A DNA stretch of 64,000 bases from an uncultured Eubacteriales bacterium (GCA_900315675.1 OMZY01000001.1:1-64000), one strand, 5' to 3'; positions 8,085 through 16,158 are shown, numbered from the stretch's first letter. Made by a program: numbers and translations. The notes: generated by a model not told the origin, from the sequence alone.

Positions 8085-8096
8085 AAAACCGGCGGG
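8068..8096 (-). terminator. Hairpin after cca, overlapping a promoter
   Basis: CCCGCCGGTT (8068-8077) pairs perfectly with AACCGGCGGG (8087-8096). On the minus strand it follows the cca stop by about 75 bases. The T-run is in the loop rather than after the stem, so it is an imperfect terminator. Confidence 0.5.
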
Positions 8097-8147
8097 TTAC
8101 TGTATGCATACGGGGCAGGGTTGGGGAAACGGCAGGGGATGAGGGAA

Positions 8148-8176
8148 TGTGACGACAGAACCGTCCCCTTGTCACA
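8148..8176. repeat. Dispersed palindromic element, copy 1
   Basis: TGTGAC (8148-8153) and GTCACA (8171-8176) flank the core AGAACCGTCCCCTTGTC (8157-8173), which recurs at 13268-13284. It overlaps the cca stop codon. The core resembles REP-like sequences seen in many bacteria. Confidence 0.7.
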
Positions 8177-9533
8177 TCAGGGAGGGAAGCGCGTCCAGCA
8201 GGGCAGCCTTTTCATTCGGGACTTTTCCGTCCATGACGGCTTCCAGGAGAAGCTGCAGGGCTTCGCCGACCGCTTTGCCTTTGAGACCGGCGGCCAGCAG
8301 ATCCCGGCCGTTGACGGCCAGATTCTTCAGGGTGAAGCAGGGCTGTTCTGCCAGGAGGGCGTCCAGGGCGGCCATCCGCTCCTGCAGGCGGGCGTCCTCC
8401 CGCTTCGCCGTGGTATAACCGGTGGCAATCCGGTCGGACCGATGGATGAGGAAGATGGCGCGAAGATCCTGTTCGCCGAAACGGTTCAGCCGGCGCAGCA
8501 GGAAGGAACGGTCTGTGTTGATGGCGCCGCTGTCGGTACGCAGGGGAATATCATGGTGCAGGACCAGATTGCACAGACGGTCCCGGAAGGCGTTGTCCAG
8601 GTGAAGGACGTCAGCGGTCTTGCGGGCGATCTGTTCGGAAATCTTCGGATGTCCCTTGTAATGACCTTCGCCCTTTTCGTCCGTAGTGCGGGCGGCAGGC
8701 TTGCCGGTGTCATGCAGGAGCATGGTGAGCCGCAGGACCGGATCGGCGGGCACGCCTTCGACGCCGCGGACGGTATGCTCCCAGAGATCATAGCTATGAT
8801 GGTGATTCTGCTGATCGTAGCCGATCATCGGACGGATTTCCGGGATGATCTCCGCCAGCACTTCCGGATAGTCCCGGAGGATGCGGCCAGCGGCCTTGCC
8901 GCACAGAAGCTTCAGCAGTTCCTCCCGGATCCGCTCCCCGGCGACGCGGGAAAGATCCGGCGCCATCTTCCGCAGGGCGGCGGAAGTGGAGGGCTCAATG
9001 GCAAAATCATAGACAGCCGCAAAGCGCAGGGCGCGAAGAATACGCAGGGCGTCCTCATCAAAGCGCTTCTCAGCCTCTCCGACACAGCGGATCAGGTTCG
9101 CGGACAGATCCTGCCGACCATGAAAAGGGTCGGCCAGGCCGGTCTCCGGGGAGTAGGCCATGGCGTTGACGGTGAAATCCCGGCGGGCCAGGTCTTCCGT
9201 CAGGTTATCCACAAAATGGACGGAATCCGGATGACGGTGATCGGTATAGTCCCCGTCCACCCGGAAGGTGGTCACCTCATAGGGAACATGATCCACCACG
9301 ACCGTCAGGGTGCCGTGCTTCAGGCCGGTTTCCACGGTGTGCAGGTCATGGAAAACCTGCTGCATCTGCTCCGGCAGGGCAGAGGTGCAGATATCCCAGT
9401 CATGGGGCTGCAGGCCCAGCAGGGTATCCCGGACACAGCCGCCGACCACGTACGCCGAAAAGCCGGCACCGTTCAGGCGGGCCAGCAGGGAGGCGACGGG
9501 GGCGGGAAGCTGCAAAATCAATTCACAATTCAT
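8172..9533 (-). CDS. cca: CCA-adding tRNA nucleotidyltransferase with HD domain
   Basis: The enzyme adds or repairs the CCA end of tRNAs. The 453-residue protein starts with the class II nucleotidyltransferase head: YVVGGCVRDTLLG, then DWDICT (the metal-binding DxD), and EVTTFRVDGDYTDHRHPDSVHF. RRDFTVNAMAY and RFDEDALRILRALRFAA follow. A central HD domain (HDTGKP, LHHDIPL) is present. The ATG comes from a 7-base repeat unit (ATGAATT), giving MNCEL, and no purine-rich ribosome binding site is visible; a downstream TTG could be used instead. A promoter lies at 9617-9646. Confidence 0.92.
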   Translation of the reverse strand: MNCELILQLPAPVASLLARLNGAGFSAYVVGGCVRDTLLGLQPHDWDICTSALPEQMQQVFHDLHTVETGLKHGTLTVVVDHVPYEVTTFRVDGDYTDHRHPDSVHFVDNLTEDLARRDFTVNAMAYSPETGLADPFHGRQDLSANLIRCVGEAEKRFDEDALRILRALRFAAVYDFAIEPSTSAALRKMAPDLSRVAGERIREELLKLLCGKAAGRILRDYPEVLAEIIPEIRPMIGYDQQNHHHSYDLWEHTVRGVEGVPADPVLRLTMLLHDTGKPAARTTDEKGEGHYKGHPKISEQIARKTADVLHLDNAFRDRLCNLVLHHDIPLRTDSGAINTDRSFLLRRLNRFGEQDLRAIFLIHRSDRIATGYTTAKREDARLQERMAALDALLAEQPCFTLKNLAVNGRDLLAAGLKGKAVGEALQLLLEAVMDGKVPNEKAALLDALPSLM

Positions 9534-9582
9534 AATTCATAATTCACAATTATTAATTCAGAATTCAGAATTCAGAATTATT
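9520..9582. repeat. 7-base tandem repeat, nine units, over the cca start
   Basis: Nine units in unbroken register: AATTCAC, AATTCAT, AATTCAT, AATTCAC, AATTATT, three AATTCAG, AATTATT. The cca start codon lies in the second unit on the minus strand. With the promoter at 9617-9646 most of the cca 5' leader is repeat. Confidence 0.92.
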
Positions 9583-9616
9583 AGTGAAAGCCTACATGCT
9601 ATTTGAGTCAGAGATT

Positions 9617-9646
9617 ATTATAGCATTCTAAAGCATAATTGCTCAA
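9617..9646 (-). promoter_or_regulatory. Promoter of cca
   Basis: TTGAGC (9641-9646) and TATAAT (9617-9622) on the minus strand, 18-base spacer. The transcript would run through the nine-unit repeat before reaching cca. Confidence 0.65.
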
Positions 9647-9655
9647 GTATATGTA

Positions 9656-9721
9656 GTGATGAGTGAAGAGTGAAGAAACTGCCGAAAGCGAGGCTTTCGG
9701 CAGTGAAGTGAAGAGTGAAGA
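9656..9721. repeat. GTGAAGA heptamer run interrupted by a perfect hairpin
   Basis: GTGATGA and two GTGAAGA units (9656-9676) are followed by ACTGCCGAAAGC-GAG-GCTTTCGGCAGT (9678-9704, 12-bp stem), then GTGAA and two more GTGAAGA units (9708-9721). On the minus strand it follows the GH43 stop and may act as its terminator. Confidence 0.85.
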
Positions 9722-9740
9722 GTTTCCGCAGCCATCTGCA

Positions 9741-11156
9741 TTATTGAAGTGTGAAACTACGAAGGGCTGCGGAACCAGGTCCGGTGTAGGTAAAGTAGAG
9801 GGCGTTGACGCCGTCGGGAATGGCGACGTCGGCGGTGTATTCAGTCCAGATGTTGGTGAACTCCACGGGGATCTTGGCCAGCACGGGGCCGTCCCAGGCG
9901 GTTTTTACCTCGAAGGCTCCGGAGCAGTAGCCGCGGACTTCCACGGTGACGGTCTTCACGCCTTTGCAGTCAAAGTATTTGAAACCGCAGGTGGCGCCGT
10001 TGAGCATGTTCATGATATAGGGCTGTTCCTCATCGCCGTCTTTTCCGTCCTGGGTGATCCGGGGGAAGCAGCCGTCCGCCCAGACGCCGCCGCCGTAACC
10101 GCCGGTATAAACCGCTTCCTTCTCCGTGAAGAGGTTGCAGGCAATATAGGCGGGATAGGTGCCGCGGCCTTCCAGGGGCCGGCCGTTGAGGCCGCAGGAG
10201 GTCATCTCCACCTGGGGAATGGAACCGTCCGGCAGAAGCGCCACTTCCTGAGCCATGCCCTGGCGGCTGTAGGTGGTGCCGTTGGTCTGGCGGTGATAGA
10301 AGATATACGTTTTCCCGCCGGCCTGCACCAGGCCGCCATGGTTGTTGCCGCCGTAATACATGGGCTTGCCGGCGGGCTTATAGCTGCTGATACCGATATC
10401 GTTGTTGCTGACGATGACGCCCTTGTATTCAAAGCCGTGATCCGGATATTTGCTGACGGCCAGGGCCAGCTCATGCATCACGATGGAGGAATAGACAAAG
10501 TAATACAGATCCCCGAACTTCCGGATAGAGGAGGCCTCGAAGAACTCGTGGCCTTCATAGCCGGAACCGGCGCTGTAGGGCTTGCTGGGCATGATGAAGA
10601 CGGGTTCCTGCTCAATGGTCAGCATATCTTCCGCTAGTTTTGTGCACATGGGGCCGTGGCGGGAGGCATCCATGGGGGAACAGAAACCGGTATAGAGCCA
10701 GGTTTTACCGTTTTCGGTGAGGACGCCGGGATCGAACTGGGGCTCATCCCCGGGACGGTTGCCCAGCAGGCCGCCGTCCTTGTCATGCACATGGCCGTAG
10801 AACTCATATTTCCCGGCAGGCGTATCGCACACAGCGACGGCCACGCGGCACTGCTTGTCCAGGACATAATAGAGATAATACCGGCCGTCGGGCCCCTGGG
10901 TGACATCCGGGGCATAGAGGCAGGCTTTGCCCTCCCGGTTATCCGGATCATCCGTCTTTTTATAGATGACGCCTTCATAACGCCAGTCCGCCAGGTTGTC
11001 CACCGGCGCGGACCAGCAGACATAGTCATTGAGGCAGAACACATGGCCGTTGAAGCGGTCGTGGGAACCGTAAACATAGACCCGGCCGTTGAACACGTGC
11101 GGTTCGCCGTCCGGAATATATTCCCAGCCGGGAAGGTAGGGGTTGAAAGCCTGCAT
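9741..11156 (-). CDS. Family 43 glycoside hydrolase
   Basis: GH43 enzymes are five-bladed beta-propellers that release arabinose or xylose from plant polysaccharides. The 471-residue protein starts NPYLPGWEYIPDGEPHVF, and the three catalytic acids can be proposed: Asp16 (YIPDGEP, base), Asp84 (LYAPDVT, pKa modulator) and Glu207 (HEFFEASS, acid). YYLYYV and YYFVYS strands are typical of propeller blades. The last ~130 residues (VTVEVRGYCSGAFEVKTAW... ALYFTYTGPGSAALRSF) look like a CBM6-type beta-sandwich. No signal peptide is present, so it probably acts on imported oligosaccharides. A good ribosome binding site (AGGAGG) precedes the ATG; TATAAT lies at 11192-11197. No transporter or regulator is adjacent. 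Confidence 0.85.
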   Translation of the reverse strand: MQAFNPYLPGWEYIPDGEPHVFNGRVYVYGSHDRFNGHVFCLNDYVCWSAPVDNLADWRYEGVIYKKTDDPDNREGKACLYAPDVTQGPDGRYYLYYVLDKQCRVAVAVCDTPAGKYEFYGHVHDKDGGLLGNRPGDEPQFDPGVLTENGKTWLYTGFCSPMDASRHGPMCTKLAEDMLTIEQEPVFIMPSKPYSAGSGYEGHEFFEASSIRKFGDLYYFVYSSIVMHELALAVSKYPDHGFEYKGVIVSNNDIGISSYKPAGKPMYYGGNNHGGLVQAGGKTYIFYHRQTNGTTYSRQGMAQEVALLPDGSIPQVEMTSCGLNGRPLEGRGTYPAYIACNLFTEKEAVYTGGYGGGVWADGCFPRITQDGKDGDEEQPYIMNMLNGATCGFKYFDCKGVKTVTVEVRGYCSGAFEVKTAWDGPVLAKIPVEFTNIWTEYTADVAIPDGVNALYFTYTGPGSAALRSFTLQ

Positions 11157-11273
11157 ATCGGATTCCTCCTGAAACAGATTTCGATTACCCTATTATATTA
11201 TTACAGGAAGAGCGGAAATACATCAGACAAATCAGACTTATTTAAGGACAAAAACAGCGGACGCGGGAAGGCG

Positions 11274-11750
11274 TCAGCGGTGACCTGCCGCGCGGCGCAG
11301 GAGGAGATAACAGCCCGCGCCGATCAGGACGCCGAGGAAGTTTTCCAGGAAATCATCAATATCGCAGACGCCCCGGCGGCTGAGCAGCTGAATCAGTTCA
11401 ATGGCCACAATCAGCAAAACGCCGGACAGAACGGCGCTTTTTACTTTCAGTTTCGGGAAAGCACCGCACAGCACCGGTACAAGAGGAACGAAGATGAGGA
11501 TGTTGCTTTTGACATTCCAGAGATTGTCATCCCGGAAGGGAATGAAGTTATACCGGATATCCATGACAGGTGTGCGCTCAAAGAAAACCAGATAGGCGGT
11601 TCCGATGAACCAGACGGCCAGAGCCGCGCACTGGAAAACCCGGTTCGCTTTTTCCCGGCGGGAAAACAGGAGTACGGCTGTGAGAACGAGGTACAGAAGA
11701 ATAATCAGTTCATTGTGATTATAAGCTATATCGAGAATTGTATTCAGCAT
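11274..11750 (-). CDS. VanZ-like membrane protein
   Basis: A 158-residue protein with four to five hydrophobic segments. The words VFFERTPVMDIRYNFIPF, NVKSNILIFVPLVPVLC, AIELIQLLSRRGVCDIDDFLENFLGVLIG match the VanZ family (N-x-IxF-P, E-L-x-Q, R-x-x-DxDD-x-x-N-x-x-G). VanZ of enterococci gives low-level teicoplanin resistance, but most homologues have no known role, so resistance should not be assumed. It is the last of four genes (13227 to 11274) that appear co-transcribed. Confidence 0.8.
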   Translation of the reverse strand: MLNTILDIAYNHNELIILLYLVLTAVLLFSRREKANRVFQCAALAVWFIGTAYLVFFERTPVMDIRYNFIPFRDDNLWNVKSNILIFVPLVPVLCGAFPKLKVKSAVLSGVLLIVAIELIQLLSRRGVCDIDDFLENFLGVLIGAGCYLLLRRAAGHR

Positions 11751-11768
11751 AGCATTTATCCTTTCGGA

Positions 11769-12221
11769 TCAGGCGTTCAGGACATATTTCCAGGCGCTTT
11801 CATCAGGATCATGGAAATAATGTTCCTCAATCCGGTCCAGCTTATAGCCGCATTTTTCAAAGGCTTGCTGCATGGCTTTGTTGGCGGAACGGGTTTCACC
11901 GCAGAAACGTCGCATGCCGAGTTTTGTCATATCTTCGGTGACCCGGTTCAGCAGGCGGCAGGCGACGCCCTGATTCCGGTAATCCGGATGAACGGAAACA
12001 TTCATGATCTTGACATAGTCGCGTTCACCCAGCCAGTTGCAGATGAACACGTTGCCGATCAGCCTGCCGCCGTCCATCATTGCGTAATAGGTATCCCGAT
12101 CCCTTTCCAGCAGCCTTCGCCAGTCTTCTTCCTTCCAGCGATCGGGCTCAGGAAAACAAAGCTTTTCCAGGGCAAGAATGGTATCAAGATTTTCGACGCC
12201 CAGCTTTTTAATTGTATACAT
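11769..12221 (-). CDS. GNAT acetyltransferase, RimI-like
   Basis: The 150-residue protein is a single GNAT domain. The acetyl-CoA motif is VSVHPDYRNQGVACRLLNRV (about residues 76-95) and the C-terminal strand has KAMQQAFEKCGYKLDRIEEHYF, as in protein N-acetyltransferases of the RimI type. The substrate is not known. It lies between a VanZ-like gene and an alkylation repair gene on the same strand. Confidence 0.8.
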   Translation of the reverse strand: MYTIKKLGVENLDTILALEKLCFPEPDRWKEEDWRRLLERDRDTYYAMMDGGRLIGNVFICNWLGERDYVKIMNVSVHPDYRNQGVACRLLNRVTEDMTKLGMRRFCGETRSANKAMQQAFEKCGYKLDRIEEHYFHDPDESAWKYVLNA

Positions 12222-12252
12222 GACGCTTATTACTCCAGCTTTTTATTTTATC

Positions 12253-12747
12253 TCAGGGGTTCTGCCGCTCCAGCTGCAGCAGCCGGGTTTTCCGTTCCAG
12301 TCCGCCCGCGTACCCGGTGAGGCTGCCATCCGCACCGATGACCCGGTGGCAGGGAATGATCAGGGAAACGGGATTATGACCGACGGCGTTTCCGACAGCA
12401 CGGGCGGAAACCGGACGGCCTGTGCGGAGGGCAAGCCTTTGGGCAAGCTGACCGTAGGTGACGGTCTGACCGAAGGGAACGGTCAGGAGCGTTTCCCAGA
12501 CCAGCAGGCGGAACGGGGTCCCCCGCGGATTCAGCGGGGGAGTGAAATCCGGAATGCTTCCGGTAAAATAACGATCCAGCCAGCGATCCGCATCCGCAAA
12601 CACAGGGAGCATTTTCTCCTCACTGTCAGGGGAAAGCGCAGCGGCAAAGTATTTCTGCCCGTCGAACCACAGACCGGTGAGAGCGCTGCCGTCCGAAGCC
12701 AGAGTGATCCCGCCGAGGGGGGAAGCATAATGATGAATATAATCCAT
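12253..12747 (-). CDS. ogt: Methylated-DNA--protein-cysteine methyltransferase
   Basis: This suicide enzyme removes methyl groups from O6-methylguanine. The 164-residue protein has the C-terminal active-site segment SLIIPCHRVIGADGSLTGYAGG with the acceptor Cys in PCHRV, and the DNA-binding helix VTYGQLAQRLALRTGRPVSARAVGNAVG before it. The N-terminal part (MDYIHHYASPLGGITLAS) is the usual ribonuclease-like domain. It is flanked by two GNAT genes on the same strand. Confidence 0.93.
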   Translation of the reverse strand: MDYIHHYASPLGGITLASDGSALTGLWFDGQKYFAAALSPDSEEKMLPVFADADRWLDRYFTGSIPDFTPPLNPRGTPFRLLVWETLLTVPFGQTVTYGQLAQRLALRTGRPVSARAVGNAVGHNPVSLIIPCHRVIGADGSLTGYAGGLERKTRLLQLERQNP

Positions 12748-12756
12748 ACCGGCTCC

Positions 12757-13227
12757 TTACAGGATTTTCTCCATGCCGACCTTATAGGGAACCAGGCCGA
12801 GTTTTTCATAAAAGGCCATGGCGCCGGGGTTGCAGCTCCAGACATTCAGGGTGACGTTATAGGCGCCCTTCTCCCGGGCAAAAGACAGGATATGCTCATA
12901 CAGGGCCCGGCCGACGCCTTTTCCGCGGGCAGCCTCGTCCACGCAGATATCGTCAATATAGACTGTGGTATGTTCCACCAGCAGCTGGCCGCCGGCATGC
13001 TGCATGACGCAGAAACCATGTCCCAGCACCCGGTCCTCCGCGTCGGTGCAGACGAAAACGGGCGTTTCCTCATCGATGAGAATGGTTTCCAGCTCGGCAG
13101 CATTGTATTTGGTTGCCGGACCTTTGAACAGATCCGGCCGGCCGTTGTGATGCACCAGATCCACCTGGACCAGCAGATTCAGAATGGCGGGAATATCCCG
13201 AATTTCAGCGCGTCGGACGTTCAGCAT
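12757..13227 (-). CDS. GNAT acetyltransferase
   Basis: A 156-residue single-domain GNAT protein. The cofactor-binding region is IDDICVDEAARGKGVGRALYEHIL (RGKGVGRAL as the Q/RxxGxG/A loop) and the C-terminal part has LNVWSCNPGAMAFYEKLGLVPYKVGMEKIL. Substrate unknown. It is the first gene of the four-gene minus-strand run down to the VanZ-like gene; an AAAGGAAAT lies before its ATG. Confidence 0.82.
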   Translation of the reverse strand: MLNVRRAEIRDIPAILNLLVQVDLVHHNGRPDLFKGPATKYNAAELETILIDEETPVFVCTDAEDRVLGHGFCVMQHAGGQLLVEHTTVYIDDICVDEAARGKGVGRALYEHILSFAREKGAYNVTLNVWSCNPGAMAFYEKLGLVPYKVGMEKIL

Positions 13228-13263
13228 AAGGATTTCCTTTCTTTTACTGATTCAAAAACAAGA

Positions 13264-13284
13264 CAAAAGAACCGTCCCCTTGTC
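13264..13284. repeat. Dispersed palindromic element, copy 2
   Basis: Contains the 17-base core AGAACCGTCCCCTTGTC (13268-13284), identical to 8157-8173. Here GACAA and TTGTC (about 13262-13284) form the inverted ends. It is in the spacer between two divergent genes. Confidence 0.7.
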
Positions 13285-13376
13285 CGGGGGGAGTTCGGAT
13301 GGTATGGTTGGATGATAGCAAACGCCGGTACGGACAGTCAAATAAAAACAGCGTAAGAACATAAACGAATGATACA

Positions 13377-13405
13377 TTTTCAATTTATATGCGTTTAATT
13401 ATAAT
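13377..13405 (+). promoter_or_regulatory. Likely promoter of the 281-residue membrane protein gene
   Basis: A perfect TATAAT (13400-13405) in an AT-rich stretch with a poor -35 (TTTTCA at 13377-13382, 17 bases away). The gene starts 38 bases downstream. Confidence 0.5.
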
Positions 13406-13442
13406 AGAGACGGTATTGCGACAGTAACGGAGGGACAGGTCT

Positions 13443-14288
13443 ATGAAACAGACCGGAAAAAAAGTATGGTACAGTCACCAGGGTACAGTGATCACCTTTG
13501 TTATCCTGCGGGCGCTGGTGGTGCTGACAGGCGTGCTGTCTTTCCTGCGGGGCGACTACGAATCGGTTTTTATTTCGGTGATCGTGTTCTTCCTGCTGCT
13601 GCTTCCCAGCATTATTTCCAGAAAGCTGCGGATTGAACTGCCCAGCACGCTGGAGATTGTCCTGCTGTGCTTTATTTTCGCCTCAACCATCCTGGGGGAG
13701 ATCAACAAATTCTACGTGCGCGTGCCCCACTGGGATACGGTGCTGCATACGATCAACGGATTCTGTTTCGCGGCGATCGGATTTTCATTGGTGGATATCC
13801 TGAACCGGCATGAACGGGTCTCGCTGCGGCTTTCCCCGCTGTTCATGGCGATTGTGGCCTTCTGCTTCTCCATGACCATCGGCGTCCTGTGGGAGTTCTA
13901 TGAATATGCGGGGGACCGGCTTTTTGTGCTGGATATGCAGAAGGATACGGTGATCCGGGAGTTTAACTCCGTGTCGCTGGACGAGACACAGAACAATATC
14001 GCGATCCAGGTGAAGGACATCGCGGACGTGGCAGTGATCCACTCCGACGGCAGTTCGGAACGGCTGGGCCTGGGCGGCTATCTGGACGTGGGAATTCATG
14101 ACACGATGAAGGACCTGCTGGTGAACATGGTCGGCGCGGTGGTGTTCTCCTCCATCGGATACTGCTTTGTAAAGAAAGAGGGGAAGGGAAAGTTTGCCCC
14201 GCGGTTTATTCCCCGGGTGCTGACGGAAGCGGACCGGGCGGGGAACCCTGAAACGGCAGAAACCAAGGACACAGGAACGAAAATATGA
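13443..14288 (+). CDS. Integral membrane protein, DUF2238/YjdF-like
   Basis: The 281-residue protein has about six hydrophobic helices in residues 17-150 and one near 225-245. A conserved-looking core HWDTVLHTINGFCFAAIGFSLVDILN and IGVLWEFYEYAGDR recalls the YjdF/DUF2238 family, in which a (D/H)xxxH...G and a E(F/W)xE motif occur in membrane helices. A soluble stretch of about 70 residues (150-225) contains VKDIADVAVIHSDG, and the C-terminus is hydrophilic. Function unknown. A good ribosome binding site (GGAGGGACAGGTCT) precedes the ATG. The stop overlaps the next ATG by 4 bases. Confidence 0.6.
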   Translation: MKQTGKKVWYSHQGTVITFVILRALVVLTGVLSFLRGDYESVFISVIVFFLLLLPSIISRKLRIELPSTLEIVLLCFIFASTILGEINKFYVRVPHWDTVLHTINGFCFAAIGFSLVDILNRHERVSLRLSPLFMAIVAFCFSMTIGVLWEFYEYAGDRLFVLDMQKDTVIREFNSVSLDETQNNIAIQVKDIADVAVIHSDGSSERLGLGGYLDVGIHDTMKDLLVNMVGAVVFSSIGYCFVKKEGKGKFAPRFIPRVLTEADRAGNPETAETKDTGTKI

Positions 14289-15040
14289 TTATCAATTCCT
14301 TTGACCCGGAGAGCCAGGCGATTATTTCTCCCGGAGATTTCTACGGGGAAGCGCGGCAGCTGTGCGACGTCTGCATCGTGACCTTTTCCCATGTGATCTT
14401 TTCCCATGTGCTGGAGACGTTCCCGAACGAAAAGGCAGCGGAGATTCATGCCTGCAACGGGTATACGCCTATATACCTGCTGACGGTCGACGGCCGGAAG
14501 ATCGGGTTTTACCTGTCCCATATCGGCGCGGCAGGCGCGGGAACGGACGTCATCGAATGCCAGCACATGACAGGGGCAACGAAGTTTGTGATGTTCGGAT
14601 CGGCAGGCAACCTGAACAGGGAAGCGACCGCAGGGAAGTTTGTGGTGCCGGCGGAGGCCTACCGGGATGAAGGCATGTCCTATCACTACGCGCCGCCGGC
14701 GGACTACATCGGGATCACGGGTTCAGAGACGGTCGCCCGTGTGTTTGAGGAGCTGAAGATGCCGTATGTCCGGGGACGCGTCTGGACCACGGACGCGCTG
14801 TACCGGGAAACAAAGAACCAGGTCGCGCAGCGGCAGCAGGAAGGCTGCCTGGCGGTGGATATGGAGCTGGCCGGGGTACAGGCAGTCTGCAGTTTCCACG
14901 GTTTCAGCCTGTATGACTTCCTGATTACCGGCGACGTGCTGGACGCGGAGGAGTATTCTCCGGAGGGACTGCGGGAAGCCAATCACACGCTGAAGCATTT
15001 CTACCTGGCGCTGGAGATTGCCAAACGGCTGATACAATAA
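14285..15040 (+). CDS. Nucleoside phosphorylase, PNP/UDP family
   Basis: Members cleave nucleosides with phosphate to a free base and ribose-1-phosphate. The 251-residue protein shows the family core: SHIGAAGAGTDVIECQHM, MFGSAGNLNREATAGKFVVP (phosphate and ribose pocket), YRDEGMSYHY, and AVDMELAGVQAVC with the conserved MExA-like motif binding the ribose. The final segment FLITGDVLDAEEYSPEGL supplies the base-binding Asp region. Closest in feel to uridine phosphorylase-like proteins, but base preference cannot be read off. It overlaps the upstream membrane protein by 4 bases. Confidence 0.8.
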   Translation: MIINSFDPESQAIISPGDFYGEARQLCDVCIVTFSHVIFSHVLETFPNEKAAEIHACNGYTPIYLLTVDGRKIGFYLSHIGAAGAGTDVIECQHMTGATKFVMFGSAGNLNREATAGKFVVPAEAYRDEGMSYHYAPPADYIGITGSETVARVFEELKMPYVRGRVWTTDALYRETKNQVAQRQQEGCLAVDMELAGVQAVCSFHGFSLYDFLITGDVLDAEEYSPEGLREANHTLKHFYLALEIAKRLIQ

Positions 15041-15042
15041 CC

Positions 15043-15070
15043 AAAGAGGAGACAAGCGTCTCCTCTTTTT
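15043..15070 (+). terminator. Intrinsic terminator
   Basis: AAAGAGGAGAC (15043-15053) pairs perfectly with GTCTCCTCTTT (15058-15068) over AAGC, with five T residues in and after the stem. It ends the nucleoside phosphorylase transcript. Confidence 0.9.
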
Positions 15071-15148
15071 ACAAAAAGCAATTTTATCCAAGCCGCAAGG
15101 GTCCGGTTCGGGTATCCTGTTTCTGCAAATCAGGAAGGAGGTAACCCC

Positions 15149-15538
15149 ATGAACCATGAAACCTTTGAAGCCTTCAATACCGGACATCTGTGCAGGGAGG
15201 ACCGGACGATCCCTTTCGGGGATATTCCCTGGTCCGCACATCCCGTGTTTGAAGGGGTGGAACTGAAGCACATTCTCACCGCAAAAGATACGGACGGCGC
15301 ATTCAGCTATCACCTGGTGCGGATCGCCCCGTACAAGCAGATCGGGGATCATATCCACGAAACACAGCTGGAAACCCATGAGGTGATCGCGGGAGACGGC
15401 GTCTGCGTCAACGGCGGATACAGCCAGGTTTATACGCCGGGCGTGATCACCATCCTGCCGGCAAAAGTTCACCATGAGGTGCAGGCCGGCGCACAGGGAC
15501 TTTATCTGTTTGCCAAGTTCTTCCCGGCGCTCTGCTGA
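15149..15538 (+). CDS. Cupin-domain protein
   Basis: The 129-residue protein folds as a single cupin: YKQIGDHIHETQLETHEVIAGDGVCVNG holds motif 1 (G-x5-H-x-H-x3,4-E-x6-G) and PAKVHHEV holds the motif 2 His. Metal-binding His residues are therefore present. Small cupins of this kind often bind a sugar or are paired with AraC regulators; here the gene is convergent with an AraC gene and overlaps its 3' end by 37 bases. Ribosome binding site AGGAGG precedes the ATG. Substrate unknown. Confidence 0.75.
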   Translation: MNHETFEAFNTGHLCREDRTIPFGDIPWSAHPVFEGVELKHILTAKDTDGAFSYHLVRIAPYKQIGDHIHETQLETHEVIAGDGVCVNGGYSQVYTPGVITILPAKVHHEVQAGAQGLYLFAKFFPALC

Positions 15539-16149
15539 CCGTCTTCCCGGAGCAGCGCCCGGTACTGGACAGGCGTCAGCCCTAAAAGCTTCCGGAAGCA
15601 TCTGTCGAGGTGGCTTTGATCGGAAAAACCCGATTCATAAGTCACCCGGGAGATGCTTTTTTCTTCTTCCAGAAGTTTCTGGGCCTTCCGGACCCGGCAC
15701 TGGATCTGAAACTGATGCGGGGTCAGACCGAAAGCTTTCCGGAAACGGCGGATCATATAGTATGGACTGATGCGGGCGTCCTTAGCCATTTCCTGAATCA
15801 GATAGAGGTTTTCCGGCTGCGCCAGAAGAGCGGCGCGAATTTCCTGAAGATCCCTGTCTGCGGTTTCCGGCTCCGTCCGGACACAGAACACCATCATGGA
15901 GTAAGGTTTTCCGTCCATGGAACTGATTTCATGGAGCGTATCCGGCGGGATCCGGAAACTGTCTCCCTTTTTACAGGTCCGGCTTTCCCCATTGACAGTC
16001 AGCCGGATCATTCCTTCTTCCACATAACCCAGGGTCAGATGGGACGCATGGGTATGAGGCGCATAGGATTTTGTCCAGTTTCTGTACCGGACGATTTCCA
16101 TCCGCTCGTTGGCCTTCCGGTAAGCGATTGCTTCTGTCTGATGATCCAT
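15502..16149 (-). CDS. AraC-family transcriptional regulator
   Basis: The 215-residue protein has an N-terminal cupin sensor (HTHASHLTLGYVEEGMIRL, then GDSFRIPPDTLHEIS) at about 30-100 and a C-terminal pair of helix-turn-helix motifs at about 120-205. The second contains VTYESGFSDQSHLDRCFRKLLGLTPVQYR, the AraC signature. It is the last gene of the minus-strand run EamA, orphan, TauE and AraC, so it may respond to a compound exported by these transporters. That link is inference from position. Confidence 0.85.
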   Translation of the reverse strand: MDHQTEAIAYRKANERMEIVRYRNWTKSYAPHTHASHLTLGYVEEGMIRLTVNGESRTCKKGDSFRIPPDTLHEISSMDGKPYSMMVFCVRTEPETADRDLQEIRAALLAQPENLYLIQEMAKDARISPYYMIRRFRKAFGLTPHQFQIQCRVRKAQKLLEEEKSISRVTYESGFSDQSHLDRCFRKLLGLTPVQYRALLREDGQQSAGKNLANR

Positions 16150-16158
16150 ACCGCTGCC

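Noticed and set aside
11274..11750. Teicoplanin-resistance determinant
   Set aside because: Only VanZ-like; no other van genes are present and most members of this family have no resistance role.
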